From Alphaproteobacteria bacterium (lineage in GTDB: Bacteria; Pseudomonadota; Alphaproteobacteria; Micropepsales; Micropepsaceae): a stretch of DNA of 36,500 nt. Positions 16,732-24,144 of the stretch are shown one piece after another. The stretch lies in contig JAJPIX010000041.1 in NCBI GenBank assembly GCA_021324545.1, forward strand, positions 1 to 36,500, written 5' to 3'. The first letter of the stretch is position 1; each line of letters opens with the position of its first letter. The notes under the pieces are model-generated. The model worked only from the letters and a program-made list of their open reading frames with translations, was not told the origin of the DNA and searched no databases. A program made the position numbers and the translations under genes.

Positions 16732-17771
16732 CAGGACCGTCCCTTCGGACGGACTTGCTCGAACATTCTCATGTATTGCCCGATCACGGCCTTCTCGGAG
16801 AATTCGGATTCGACTCTTGCCCGGCCGTTGGCCGTGAGCCTGGCCGCCAGCTCCTTTGACCCGAGAACGTCGCGGATTCCGGCGGCCAGCGCAGCGACAT
16901 CGTCCACCGGAACCAGTATCGCATCTTCGCCCGGACGGGTCAGAAATGCGGGCCCCGTGCTCGCAGCGGCCACGAGAGGCGTGCCATAGGCCCATGCCTC
17001 CACGACAACATTGCCGAAAGGCTCCTCCCGCGAGGGAAACACACAGACATCGGCTGCCCTGAGAAGCGCACCCCGATCGGTTCGCCAGCCAAGGAAACGG
17101 ACGCGGTTTTCGACGCCCAGATCACGCGCCAGTTTTGTCAGCTTGTGCTTGTCCGGACCCTCGCCGGCTATCCAGACCCAGAGGCCGGGTATCTGTGCCG
17201 CCGCCTTCAGCAACACGTCCAGCGCCTTGTTCCTGTGCAGGCGGCCGAGCGCAACCGCGAGCGGCACATCGGCCGGTGTTCCCAGCGTGGCCCGGTCAAC
17301 GGCCGGCGCGTCATCGATATGGGGAAAATTGGGGATGTAGAATACGCGCTCGCGCGCCCACCCGCCGCGCTCCACATAACGCACGAGGTCGGGCGTATTG
17401 CAGACCAGGTAATCGCAGCGCCGGAAGTAGTCGTAATTGTAGTAGCCTCCCAGGCGGCCGATGAGCGCATAGTTGCCGGGCGGCGTCATGGCCGCGCCGC
17501 GGCCGGTGATGGTGAGCACGGCGTCCGGCCGGAACGCCGCGGCAATCCGGCGAATTCCCGGACCGGTGAATGGATCAAAGCGCACCCAAAATGGCAGGAC
17601 ATCGTAGGGGACGGCCGCAGCCTTCAGGGCCTGCTCGCGGATCCCGTTTCGCTTCAGGATGGCGCGGACGTCCACGCCGGCGCGCTTGAGGGCCAGCGAC
17701 AGCGTCAGGAAAAAGGTTTCGGAACCGCCAAGGGCTGACACTCCGCAAACGGTAATGACCTTGAGGGACAT
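16731..17771 (-). CDS. Glycosyltransferase family 4 protein
   Basis: A 346-residue GT-B fold glycosyltransferase. The N-terminal half opens with VITVCGVSALGGSETFFL (the GG-x-E loop of family 4), and the C-terminal half carries ALGRLHRNKALDVLLKAA, the IAGEGPDKHKL strand and the nucleotide-sugar E-x7-E motif in SREEPFGNVVVEAWAYGTPL. It probably adds one sugar to a lipid-linked or surface glycan at the cytoplasmic face. It heads an overlapping operon with the amidotransferase and the dihydroorotase-like gene and diverges from ygfZ with 77 bases between starts. Donor and acceptor are unknown. No strong ribosome site is seen before its ATG. Confidence 0.92.
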   Translation of the reverse strand: MSLKVITVCGVSALGGSETFFLTLSLALKRAGVDVRAILKRNGIREQALKAAAVPYDVLPFWVRFDPFTGPGIRRIAAAFRPDAVLTITGRGAAMTPPGNYALIGRLGGYYNYDYFRRCDYLVCNTPDLVRYVERGGWARERVFYIPNFPHIDDAPAVDRATLGTPADVPLAVALGRLHRNKALDVLLKAAAQIPGLWVWIAGEGPDKHKLTKLARDLGVENRVRFLGWRTDRGALLRAADVCVFPSREEPFGNVVVEAWAYGTPLVAAASTGPAFLTRPGEDAILVPVDDVAALAAGIRDVLGSKELAARLTANGRARVESEFSEKAVIGQYMRMFEQVRPKGRS

Positions 17772-17848
17772 GAGGATATGCCAGCCGCGCCGACCCGGAC
17801 CTACAACAGGGGCTTGCGGGTTGGCAAACGATCAGGTGAGTTCGGCAC

Positions 17849-18643
17849 ATGCGAAGCCTGCTTCCAGACCGCGCCGTCATCGGGCTTTCGGGCCCGGAGC
17901 TGCGCGGCTTCCTTCAGGGGCTGATCACCAACAACGTCGAGAAGCTGGCGCCGGATGTGCCGCTTTATGCCGCGCTGCTGACGCCGCAAGGCAAGATTTT
18001 GTTCGACTTCATTCTCGCCGACGACGGCGTGGGCGGAATTTTGCTTGATTGCGTGGCCGGCGCGCGCGAGGCGCTGGTGAAACGGCTGTCCATGTACCGG
18101 CTGCGGGCAAAGGTGGAGATCGCACCGCGCGCTGATCTGGCCGTGGTTGCGGGCTGGGGCGAAACGAAACCGCAGGGCGCTTTCCCCGATCCGCGGCTTT
18201 CTGCGCTCGGCTGGCGCATGATTGGTCCGAAAGAGAAGCTGCAGGGCGGCGCCGATTATCTGTCACACAGGCTTTCGCTTGGCGTGCCCGAAGGCGCGGA
18301 TTTCGGCAGCGACAGGATATTTGCGCTCGAGGGCGATCTCGAAGACCTCAACGGCGTGGCCTTCAACAAGGGCTGCTATGTCGGCCAGGAGTTGACTGCG
18401 CGCATGAAGCACCGGGGAACCGCCCGCAAGCGGCTGTTGTCGTTGACCGCAGAAGCCGCCCTGCCCCAGCCCGGCACAGCCGTCATGGCGGGTCAAACCG
18501 GTATCGGCGAAATCACATCCGTGCACGGCACGCGCGGGTTTGCGCTTATCCGGCTGGACAGACTGGACGAAACGAAAGGCCATGCGCTTGCCGCAAACGG
18601 CATCAGCGTGAAAGTGGCAAAACCTGCGTGGCTTTCCGCTTGA
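17849..18643 (+). CDS. ygfZ: YgfZ/CAF17-like folate-binding protein
   Basis: A 264-residue GcvT-fold protein of the YgfZ/IBA57 family, which uses tetrahydrofolate and supports assembly or repair of certain iron-sulfur enzymes. The diagnostic KGCYVGQE motif is at 174-181 (Cys176), followed by TARMKHRGTARKRL. The N-terminal part has the folate-domain LQGLITNNVEKL segment. Length suits alphaproteobacterial members. AGGTGAG stands eight bases before the ATG. A Fe-S link with sdhB elsewhere in the window is only thematic; its nearest neighbours are the VOC and tag genes downstream. Confidence 0.9.
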   Translation: MRSLLPDRAVIGLSGPELRGFLQGLITNNVEKLAPDVPLYAALLTPQGKILFDFILADDGVGGILLDCVAGAREALVKRLSMYRLRAKVEIAPRADLAVVAGWGETKPQGAFPDPRLSALGWRMIGPKEKLQGGADYLSHRLSLGVPEGADFGSDRIFALEGDLEDLNGVAFNKGCYVGQELTARMKHRGTARKRLLSLTAEAALPQPGTAVMAGQTGIGEITSVHGTRGFALIRLDRLDETKGHALAANGISVKVAKPAWLSA

Positions 18644-18696
18644 CCTTGCCGCGCAGAGCGTGAGAGTCGCGGACCTTTCCTTCAAGGGAGATTTTC

Positions 18697-19167
18697 ATGC
18701 TGCATCATGTTTCCGTCGGCGTGCGCGATGTTGCCCGCGCGGCCACGTTTTATGACCCCGTGCTCAAGGCGCTGGGCTACAAGCGCGTGATGGATTATTC
18801 GCCGGGCGCGATCGCCTATGGCGAAAGCAAGGCCAAGCCGGAATTCTGGATCGGCCTGCCGCACGATCAAAAGCTGCCCAGCGGCGGCAACGGCACGCAT
18901 GTGGCGTTCGCGGCGAAGTCGAAAGCGGCGGTGAACAAATTCCATGCCGCGGCGCTGGCCCAGGGCGGCAGCAATAATGGCGAGCCCGGCCCGCGCCCCG
19001 ATTACGGCCCGTCCTATTACGGCGCATTCGTATATGACCTCGACGGCAACAAGATCGAGGCGACCTACATTGCCGCCATGCCGGCCGCCAAGCCGGCCCG
19101 CAAGGCTGGCAAGAAAAAGGCCACAAAAGCGGCCAGGCGCAAAGGTGGAAAGAAAAAGCGCCGGTGA
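18697..19167 (+). CDS. VOC-family (glyoxalase-like) protein with lysine-rich tail
   Basis: A 156-residue vicinal-oxygen-chelate protein. The domain (1-128) begins MLHHVSVGVRDVARAATFYD and has candidate metal ligands in LHHVSV, NGTHVAF and GNKIEATY, so a metal-dependent lyase, isomerase or binding role is possible. Residues 129-156 form a strongly basic Ala/Lys/Arg tail (15 of the last 26 residues are Lys or Arg), resembling histone-H1-like bacterial tails. AAGGGAG precedes the ATG. Its stop overlaps the GTG start of the DNA glycosylase gene, so the two are translationally coupled. The specific reaction is unknown. Confidence 0.9.
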   Translation: MLHHVSVGVRDVARAATFYDPVLKALGYKRVMDYSPGAIAYGESKAKPEFWIGLPHDQKLPSGGNGTHVAFAAKSKAAVNKFHAAALAQGGSNNGEPGPRPDYGPSYYGAFVYDLDGNKIEATYIAAMPAAKPARKAGKKKATKAARRKGGKKKRR

Positions 19168-19757
19168 AAGCCGACATCGTTCGCTGCGAATGGCCCGGCG
19201 AGGACAGGCTCTACGTCGCCTATCACGACGAGGAATGGGGCGTGCCGGAATATGATCCCCGCGCGCTCTATGAAAAGCTTGTGCTCGACGGGTTCCAGGC
19301 CGGCCTCAGCTGGATCACGATCCTGAGGAAGCGCGAGAATTTCCGCCGCGCCTTCGACAGGTTCAATCCCGAGAAGATCGCGCGCTATGGCCGGCGCGAC
19401 GTTGCGCGGCTGCTGAAGGACGAAGGCATCATCCGGAGCCGCGCGAAGATCGAGGCCGCGATCAAGGGCGCGCAGGCCTGGCTCGACATCCAGGAAGAGC
19501 CCGGCGGGTTCACCGAATTCATCTGGAAGCATACCGGCGGCCGGATGATCGTGAACCAGCGGAAGCCCGGCCAGCCTGCGCCTACGCAAACGAAAATGAG
19601 CGAAGCCTTGTCAAAGGACCTGAAACAGCGCGGATTCAATTTTGTGGGGCCGGTGATCGTTTATGCCTTCGCGCAGGCCGTGGGCATGGTCAATGACCAT
19701 CTGACCACCTGCTTCCGCCACGCGGAATGCGCCAAGCTGGGGAAAGCGGAACATTGA
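19164..19757 (+). CDS. tag: DNA-3-methyladenine glycosylase I
   Basis: A 197-residue base-excision repair enzyme that removes 3-methyladenine from alkylated DNA. Homology to E. coli Tag is clear: the zinc-site residues C8 (RCEW), H21 (YHDEEWG) and the C-terminal NDHLTTC, plus QAGLSWITILRKRENFRRAF and FNFVGPVIVYAFAQAVGMVNDH. The E. coli catalytic Glu38 is matched by Asp42 here (LDGFQAGLSW), a conservative change. The start is GTG, overlapping the VOC stop as GTGA, and the stop overlaps the next gene as TGATG. A few extra C-terminal residues extend past the Zn site. Confidence 0.95.
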   Translation: MKADIVRCEWPGEDRLYVAYHDEEWGVPEYDPRALYEKLVLDGFQAGLSWITILRKRENFRRAFDRFNPEKIARYGRRDVARLLKDEGIIRSRAKIEAAIKGAQAWLDIQEEPGGFTEFIWKHTGGRMIVNQRKPGQPAPTQTKMSEALSKDLKQRGFNFVGPVIVYAFAQAVGMVNDHLTTCFRHAECAKLGKAEH

Positions 19758-20002
19758 TGTCGCTGCCGAACATTCTGGGCCTCATCGGATCGGCCATCGT
19801 GATCGTTGCCTATTTCGCCGTGGCGCATGGGCGCATTTTGGCCAACAGCGCGCCCTATTACCTGACCAACCTTGCGGGCGCGGGGCTGATCTTCATTTCG
19901 CTGCTGTGGGCGTGGAATCTGCCGGCCGCGGTGGTGGAAATCTTCTGGGCCGCCATCAGCATCTACGGCCTGGCGCTGCCGCTGTTTCAGCGCCCGCGAT
20001 AA
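19757..20002 (+). CDS. Small membrane protein, CBU_0592-like
   Basis: An 81-residue integral membrane protein with three hydrophobic helices (about 5-23, 38-54 and 58-75), ending [10 protein letters not shown]. The pattern [20 protein letters not shown], the [17 protein letters not shown] segment and [14 protein letters not shown] match what I recall of the CBU_0592-like domain, which has no known function. The ATG overlaps the tag stop as TGATG, so it is read through coupling with tag. Its last 16 bases overlap the convergent queF. No catalytic residues are apparent. Confidence 0.8.
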   Translation: MSLPNILGLIGSAIVIVAYFAVAHGRILANSAPYYLTNLAGAGLIFISLLWAWNLPAAVVEIFWAAISIYGLALPLFQRPR

Positions 20003-20436
20003 GGCGATACGCCCGGATCGGGAAGCGATACGCCGGCCGGCAACTTGCCCGTCTGCCAGAACACGTCAATCGGGATTCCACCGCGCGGATACCAGAACCC
20101 GGCAATGCGCAGGAATTTCGGCTTGATCGCCGCGGCGATCTTCTTGCCGATGGCGATCGTGCAATCCTCGTGAAACGTGCCGGTGTTGCGGAAGCTCGCC
20201 AGATAAAGCTTGAGCGACTTGGATTCGAGGATGCTTTTTGCCGGACAGTAGTCGATCACAAAATGCGCGAAATCGGGCTGGCCCGTGATCGGGCAAAGGC
20301 AGGTGAATTCCGGCGCCGTGAAGCGCACGACATAGTCGGAATCCGCATGCGGGTTCGGCACGGCATCGAGCTCTGCCGCCTCCGGCGATCGGGGCAGCAG
20401 CACGGGCCGGCCGAGCTGAAGGCGCCTTTTTGCCAT
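19987..20436 (-). CDS. queF: NADPH-dependent 7-cyano-7-deazaguanine reductase (preQ0 reductase)
   Basis: A 149-residue unipartite QueF that reduces preQ0 to preQ1 in queuosine synthesis. Active-site residues are in register with the B. subtilis type: C48 in [11 protein letters not shown] (thioimide nucleophile), D55, and H89-E90 in [10 protein letters not shown]; the NADPH-side [14 protein letters not shown] is intact. I start it at the ATG at 20436 with GGAGGGGG upstream; a GTG one codon earlier is possible. queD lies just upstream on the same strand, separated by a palindrome-rich spacer. The 3' end overlaps the CBU_0592-like gene by 16 bases. Confidence 0.95.
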   Translation of the reverse strand: MAKRRLQLGRPVLLPRSPEAAELDAVPNPHADSDYVVRFTAPEFTCLCPITGQPDFAHFVIDYCPAKSILESKSLKLYLASFRNTGTFHEDCTIAIGKKIAAAIKPKFLRIAGFWYPRGGIPIDVFWQTGKLPAGVSLPDPGVSPYRGR

Positions 20437-20496
20437 CACGCCCCCTCCGCTTCGCTATGCGAAGCACCTCCCCCGTAAACGGGGGAGGAAAAAAGC
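20437..20496. repeat. Palindrome-rich queD-queF spacer
   Basis: Two perfect dyads lie side by side: GCTTCGC-TAT-GCGAAGC (7-bp stem, about 20450-20466) and CCTCCCCCG-TAAA-CGGGGGAGG (9-bp stem, 20467-20488), followed on the plus strand by six A residues. The layout looks like a dispersed intergenic palindromic repeat. Read along queD-queF mRNA (minus strand) the dyads sit between the two genes and the complementary G-rich arm borders the queF ribosome site, so they could attenuate or stabilise the transcript. An intrinsic terminator for queD is less likely because the U-run would precede, not follow, the stem. Confidence 0.6.
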
Positions 20497-20853
20497 TCAG
20501 CCACCTTCATATGTGCAACTCTGTCCGTAGGTCGGGCGGCGAATGCGCACGCGGCAGACATTGGGCATCGCGGCCTTCGCGCGGCGGTAAATGAAGCGGG
20601 CAATGTTTTCGAGCGTGGGCGCGCCCAGCTCCGCCACCTCGTTCAGCAGCTGATGATCGAGCTCCGCGCGGATGCGCTCCAGCGCGTCCTTCACCTCGCC
20701 GAAATCCCGCAGGAACCCGGTCTTCGCGTCCGGCTCACCCCGCAACGTCACTTCCACATAGAAGGAGTGGCCGTGCAGGCGGCGGTTTTCCGCCGCGCCG
20801 GCCTCCAGCCGGTGCGCCGCGTCGAAGGTGAATTCCTGCGTCAGCTCGATCAT
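20497..20853 (-). CDS. queD: 6-carboxytetrahydropterin synthase homologue, variant lacking the usual Cys
   Basis: A 118-residue T-fold enzyme that in the QueD role turns dihydroneopterin triphosphate into 6-carboxytetrahydropterin for the queuosine pathway. Zinc ligands H14 (FDAAHRL), H27 and H29 (RLHGHSF) are present, as are D66-H67 (LDHQLL) and the terminal GQSCTYEGG. In E. coli QueD a catalytic Cys lies four residues before the first His of HGH; here that position is Asn23 (ENRRLHGH). It lies directly upstream of queF, which supports the QueD assignment. A functional change or use of another nucleophile is possible. No strong ribosome site is seen. Confidence 0.88.
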   Translation of the reverse strand: MIELTQEFTFDAAHRLEAGAAENRRLHGHSFYVEVTLRGEPDAKTGFLRDFGEVKDALERIRAELDHQLLNEVAELGAPTLENIARFIYRRAKAAMPNVCRVRIRRPTYGQSCTYEGG

Positions 20854-20893
20854 GGCGGCGGCGTTTGGCAGGCGCCGGCGCCGCCGTCAAGCA

Positions 20894-21451
20894 TCAGCCG
20901 TGCTTGGGATGCGCACGGCCGCGCGTATCGCGCCAATCCTTCAGCGCCTGAAGAGTGAGCGCAACGTGATTGTCGGGCTCCAGATTGGTGTAGGTGAAGA
21001 GAATCCGGCCGTCCGGCGCGATCACATAGGACGTGCGGTTGGCATATTGCGGCGCCCTGGCCAGCACGGCGTCATAGGCCTTCATCACCTTCTGATCGGT
21101 GTCGGCCGCCACCGGGAATTTGCTGCGGCATTCCGATGTCGAAAAACGGTTGAGCTTGGCGATGTCGTCATGGCTGACGCCAATCACCGTGGCGCCAAGC
21201 GCGTGATACTGATCCATCGCATCGGCGAAGTCGTGCGCCTCGATCGTGCAGCCATGCGTGAAGGCCGCCGGATAGAAGTAAAGCACCACCGGACCCTTCT
21301 TCAGCGCCTCGGCAAGCCGGAAGGTAAATTCCTTGCCGCCCATGGAAGCCTGCAGCGTGAAATCCGGCGCCTTTGCGCCGACGCTGAGTGCGGCGTAAGC
21401 CGGCGCCGCGAGGAATGCCGCGAAAGCCGCAATCGCTAACAAACGTTTCAT
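20894..21451 (-). CDS. Exported peroxiredoxin (AhpC/TSA, Bcp-like)
   Basis: A 185-residue thiol peroxidase. The ATG at 21451 has GGAGAG upstream and starts a clear signal peptide (MKRLLAIAAFAAFLAAPAYA), so the enzyme acts in the periplasm. The peroxidatic cysteine is C68 in FYPAAFTHGCTIEAHDF, matching the Bcp/PrxQ pattern, and C108 (TSECRSKFP) is a possible resolving cysteine, further away than in classic PrxQ. The NRTSYVIAPDGRI strand is typical. It reduces hydroperoxides with an unknown periplasmic thiol donor. It diverges from lepB and precedes queD by 40 bases. Confidence 0.9.
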   Translation of the reverse strand: MKRLLAIAAFAAFLAAPAYAALSVGAKAPDFTLQASMGGKEFTFRLAEALKKGPVVLYFYPAAFTHGCTIEAHDFADAMDQYHALGATVIGVSHDDIAKLNRFSTSECRSKFPVAADTDQKVMKAYDAVLARAPQYANRTSYVIAPDGRILFTYTNLEPDNHVALTLQALKDWRDTRGRAHPKHG

Positions 21452-21490
21452 CGATTCTCTCCATTCCGTCCGCTGGCGCCCGGCCGATAA

Positions 21491-21496
21491 TATACT
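21491..21496 (+). promoter_or_regulatory. Possible -10 element for lepB
   Basis: TATACT lies in a short AT-rich island within the 73-base divergent spacer between the peroxiredoxin gene and lepB, about 28 bases before the lepB ATG. No good -35 match is visible, and the reverse strand of the same island is also AT-rich, so it could serve the peroxiredoxin gene instead. Confidence 0.3.
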
Positions 21497-21524
21497 ATCT
21501 GACAGGATGACGGAGGGTTCGTGC

Positions 21525-22331
21525 ATGTCCGTGTCGCAGGGCTGGCGCGCAATATTGGCGCAGTTGCGGATTCTGTTGCGCCGCAACGGCCCGCTGGATC
21601 GGGCATGGAAGTGGTCGAAGGAGCCGCTGGCTGTCATCGCCATCGTGCTGGCCTCGCGCACCGCGATCGGCGCGCCCTATTACGTCCCCTCAGGCTCGAT
21701 GGAACCGACCCTTCAGATCGGCGATGAGTTCGTCGCGGCGAAATACGCCTATGGCTACAGCCGCTACTCGATGCCGTTCGATCTGGGGCCGAAGTCCGCG
21801 CACCGCTGGCTCGGCTCGATGCCCAGGCGCGGCGATGTGGTGGTGTTCCGCCTGCCGCGCGATCCCGACCAGGTGTGGATCAAGCGCGTGATCGGGCTGC
21901 CGGGCGATCGCATTCAGATGCGTCAGGGCCGGCTTTACATCAACGGCAAGATCGTGCCGATGAAACCCAGCGGCACGGGCGAAGTTGAGCTTGAGAATGG
22001 CGAGCGCGTGGCCGCCCGCGCCTTCATCGAAACGCTGCCGGGCGGGGTTTCACATCCCATCTACAAGCTTCCCTGGGGAAGCCCGCTCGACAACACCAGC
22101 GTGTTTACCGTGCCGCCCAATCATCTTTTCATGATGGGCGATGACCGCGACAATTCGCTGGACAGCCGCGTGGCGGCGAAAGACGGCGGCGTCGGTTTCC
22201 TGCCGATGGAGAACGTGGTGGGCCGCGCCGAATTCGTGATCGGCTCGTGGGATTTTCCGCTCGGCGAACAGGCGGTCAGCAACTGGCTTTCCGCGCTGCG
22301 CCTTTCGCGGTTCTTCACGCCGGTGAACTGA
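21525..22331 (+). CDS. lepB: Signal peptidase I
   Basis: A 268-residue inner-membrane serine protease that removes signal peptides from exported proteins. One hydrophobic segment (about 35-50) precedes the catalytic domain. The catalytic serine is S58 in PSGSMEPT and the general-base lysine is K120 in WIKRVIGLPGD; the later MGDDRDNSLDSR box is also intact. I prefer the ATG at 21525, with GGAGGG seven bases upstream, over the in-frame ATG at 21507. It ends three bases from the convergent FMN reductase gene. It could process several exported proteins in this window, such as the YceI, FKBP and peroxiredoxin precursors. Confidence 0.95.
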   Translation: MSVSQGWRAILAQLRILLRRNGPLDRAWKWSKEPLAVIAIVLASRTAIGAPYYVPSGSMEPTLQIGDEFVAAKYAYGYSRYSMPFDLGPKSAHRWLGSMPRRGDVVVFRLPRDPDQVWIKRVIGLPGDRIQMRQGRLYINGKIVPMKPSGTGEVELENGERVAARAFIETLPGGVSHPIYKLPWGSPLDNTSVFTVPPNHLFMMGDDRDNSLDSRVAAKDGGVGFLPMENVVGRAEFVIGSWDFPLGEQAVSNWLSALRLSRFFTPVN

Positions 22332-22334
22332 CGC

Positions 22335-22916
22335 CTATTTTCCGGCGCGAATTTCCTCGCGCAAGCCGGCGAGCGCGTTCGTCCATTTCAGAAGCTCGTT
22401 CAGCGTGGCCGTTGCGCCCTGTTCGTTCAGATTGTTGGGCGTGAACACGCCATCCTTGATCTGGGCGAACACATTGGGCAGCGCCACGCCTTCCGGGATC
22501 GGCATCATCTTGAGCGTGGATGCGTGAAGGCGCGCCGTCTGCGCCGAGCGCAATCCGCCCGACACCCCGCCATACGAAACGAAGGCCACCGGCTTGTACT
22601 GCCATTCCCAATAGGCATAGTCGAACGCATTCGAAAGTGAGGGCGGCTCGGTGTAGTTGTATTCCGGCGTAACGAAGACAAATGCGTCGGCTGCGTTCAC
22701 GCTGGCCGTCCATTTCTTCGTGTGCTCCTGCGTGTATTGCCGGCGCATGGGATGGTGCGGCTCGTCCACCAGCGGCAGATTGAAATCCGCGAGATCCACA
22801 AGCTGGGCGTCGAACTTGCCGTGGCTTTTCGCGAATTCGTGGAACCATCGCGCGATTGAGGGACCGATGCGCGTGGGCCGGGTGGACACGATGACGGTGT
22901 GAAGACGCGGGGCCAT
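22335..22916 (-). CDS. NADPH-dependent FMN reductase (flavodoxin-like fold)
   Basis: A 193-residue flavoprotein of the FMN_red family, which reduces flavin, quinones or azo and chromate compounds with NAD(P)H. It opens with HTVIVSTRPTRIGPSIARWF (the FMN phosphate loop after the first strand) and has FVFVTPEYNYTEPPSLSNAF, the conserved isoalloxazine loop, followed by KPVAFVSYGGVSGGLRSAQ. AAGGAG precedes the ATG. It diverges from an HxlR regulator across a 100-base spacer holding a repeated motif, a common arrangement for quinone or electrophile stress responses. The physiological substrate is unknown. Confidence 0.92.
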   Translation of the reverse strand: MAPRLHTVIVSTRPTRIGPSIARWFHEFAKSHGKFDAQLVDLADFNLPLVDEPHHPMRRQYTQEHTKKWTASVNAADAFVFVTPEYNYTEPPSLSNAFDYAYWEWQYKPVAFVSYGGVSGGLRSAQTARLHASTLKMMPIPEGVALPNVFAQIKDGVFTPNNLNEQGATATLNELLKWTNALAGLREEIRAGK

Positions 22917-22945
22917 GAGGGTCTCCTTGGGGGTGGTTATTGACC

Positions 22946-22977
22946 GTAACTCACACTAAATAGGTAACTGGCACTAA
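22946..22977. promoter_or_regulatory. Tandem repeat GTAACT-nn-CACTAA, candidate HxlR operator
   Basis: Two 14-base units, GTAACTCACACTAA (22946-22959) and GTAACTGGCACTAA (22964-22977), lie 18 bases apart (start to start) in the divergent spacer between the FMN reductase and HxlR genes; they differ at only two bases. HxlR regulators commonly bind repeated or dyad elements beside their own gene and a neighbouring oxidoreductase gene. The repeat is seen directly; the operator role is inferred. Confidence 0.5.
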
Positions 22978-23016
22978 GCTGGTGTCCAGACCGGAAACGC
23001 GCAAGAAGGCACGCCG

Positions 23017-23442
23017 ATGAAACAGGGAAACATCCATGAAACCGAGGGGTGCCGCGCCGTCAGCGGAGTGCTGGCGCGGGTGGGCGACAAATGGTCTGTT
23101 CTGATCGTCACCCGCCTTGGCAGGCGGGCCATGCGATTCAGCGAGATCCGGCGCGAAATTGCCGGTATTTCCCAGCGGATGCTGACACTTACCCTGCGTG
23201 GGCTGGAACGGGACGGGCTCATCACCCGCACCGTGTTCCCCACGATCCCGCCCAGGGTGGATTACGAATTGACGGCGCTCGGCCGCTCGCTGCTCGAACC
23301 CGTCACGGCGCTGGCCGATTGGGCCATCCGCAATCAGAAAAAAATCGCCGAGGCGCAGGCGAAATTCGATGCCGCTGCGGCGCCGAAACTGACGGCCATC
23401 GCGCGACACCGTGGCGTCGGCAATAATATTGCACCTGCGTAA
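23017..23442 (+). CDS. HxlR-family transcriptional regulator
   Basis: A 141-residue winged-helix regulator. The HxlR core is visible in [37 protein letters not shown] (recognition helix region) and [19 protein letters not shown] followed by [13 protein letters not shown] single cysteine, C12 in TEGCRAV, sits at the position used by redox-sensing members such as YodB and HypR, suggesting response to quinones, aldehydes or hypochlorite. The ATG is preceded by AAGAAGG. It diverges from the FMN reductase gene, its likely target, and lies upstream of the ATP synthase operon, which it probably does not control. Confidence 0.92.
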   Translation: MKQGNIHETEGCRAVSGVLARVGDKWSVLIVTRLGRRAMRFSEIRREIAGISQRMLTLTLRGLERDGLITRTVFPTIPPRVDYELTALGRSLLEPVTALADWAIRNQKKIAEAQAKFDAAAAPKLTAIARHRGVGNNIAPA

Positions 23443-23453
23443 CCCCCATGCTA

Positions 23454-23517
23454 AACGCCCTCGCGCGCGGGCGTTAAGATTCGCCCACGCGAGGTTTTTC
23501 TAGCTATCTCAATAGCT
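23454..23517. other. atp operon leader with two dyads
   Basis: The 146-base spacer between the HxlR gene and atpH holds AACGCCC-8 nt-GGGCGTT (23454-23475) and AGCTAT-CTCA-ATAGCT (23502-23517). The first could terminate HxlR transcription but lacks a directly following T-run. The region must contain the atpHAGDC promoter, but I cannot fix a confident -35/-10 pair. Confidence 0.35.
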
Positions 23518-23588
23518 TGGCATCGCTGGCGCGGGCCGAAAATCGGGCCGGAAAAGGCTCCCGGAGCGCCCAGCGGAAACGGGGTTCG

Positions 23589-24143
23589 GTGGCTCACGAA
23601 ACGCACGATCAGGGACTTGCGGCCCGCTATGCGACGGCGGTGTTCGAGCTGGCGCAGGAAGAGCGCGCGATCGAAACGCTGGAACGGGATTTCGCCGCCC
23701 TGAAGGCCCTTGTGGACGAAACGCCGGACCTTGCGCGGCTGGTGCGCGCGCCGGTGTTTTCCCGCGAACAGCAGGCCAAGGGCATGAATGCGGTGCTGCA
23801 CCGGATGGAGGCCGCGCCCCTCACCCGCCGCTTTGTGCTGATGCTCACATCCAAGCGCCGCCTGTTTGCGCTGACCGACATTATCCGCGCCTTCGGCAAC
23901 CTCGTCGCGAAGCAGCGCGGCGAAGTGGACGCCAGTGTCGCCAGCGCGCGCAAGCTCCATGACAATGAAGTCGAGGAGCTGAAGCGCGTGCTGAAGGCCA
24001 AGCTCGGCCGCGACCCGCGGCTGGAAATGAAAGTGGAGCCATCGCTTCTGGGCGGTCTCGTCGTGAAGGTCGGCTCGCGGATGATCGATACATCGTTGCG
24101 CACGAAGCTGAATGGAATCCGTGCGGCCATGAGAGGACAGTGA
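23589..24143 (+). CDS. atpH: F1Fo ATP synthase delta subunit
   Basis: A 184-residue stalk subunit that joins the F1 head to the b subunits of Fo. The GTG start at 23589 gives the usual alphaproteobacterial length and N-terminus ([20 protein letters not shown]); a longer reading from a TTG at 23517 adds 24 residues out of keeping with the family. Family features include [18 protein letters not shown], the [13 protein letters not shown] segment and the C-terminal [20 protein letters not shown]. It is first in atpHAGDC, one base before atpA, matching the alphaproteobacterial habit of placing F1 genes apart from Fo genes. Confidence 0.93.
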   Translation: MAHETHDQGLAARYATAVFELAQEERAIETLERDFAALKALVDETPDLARLVRAPVFSREQQAKGMNAVLHRMEAAPLTRRFVLMLTSKRRLFALTDIIRAFGNLVAKQRGEVDASVASARKLHDNEVEELKRVLKAKLGRDPRLEMKVEPSLLGGLVVKVGSRMIDTSLRTKLNGIRAAMRGQ

Positions 24144-24144
24144 C

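Noticed and set aside
14845-16989. A 714-codon open frame on the plus strand
   Set aside because: It lies antisense to the amidotransferase gene (and the ends of its neighbours), has no family motifs and is rich in Arg/His/Ala, as expected for the antisense of GC-rich coding sequence.
23454-23475. Intrinsic terminator for the HxlR gene
   Set aside because: The stem is GC-rich but has no directly following T-run; the nearest T-run is about 20 bases further on.
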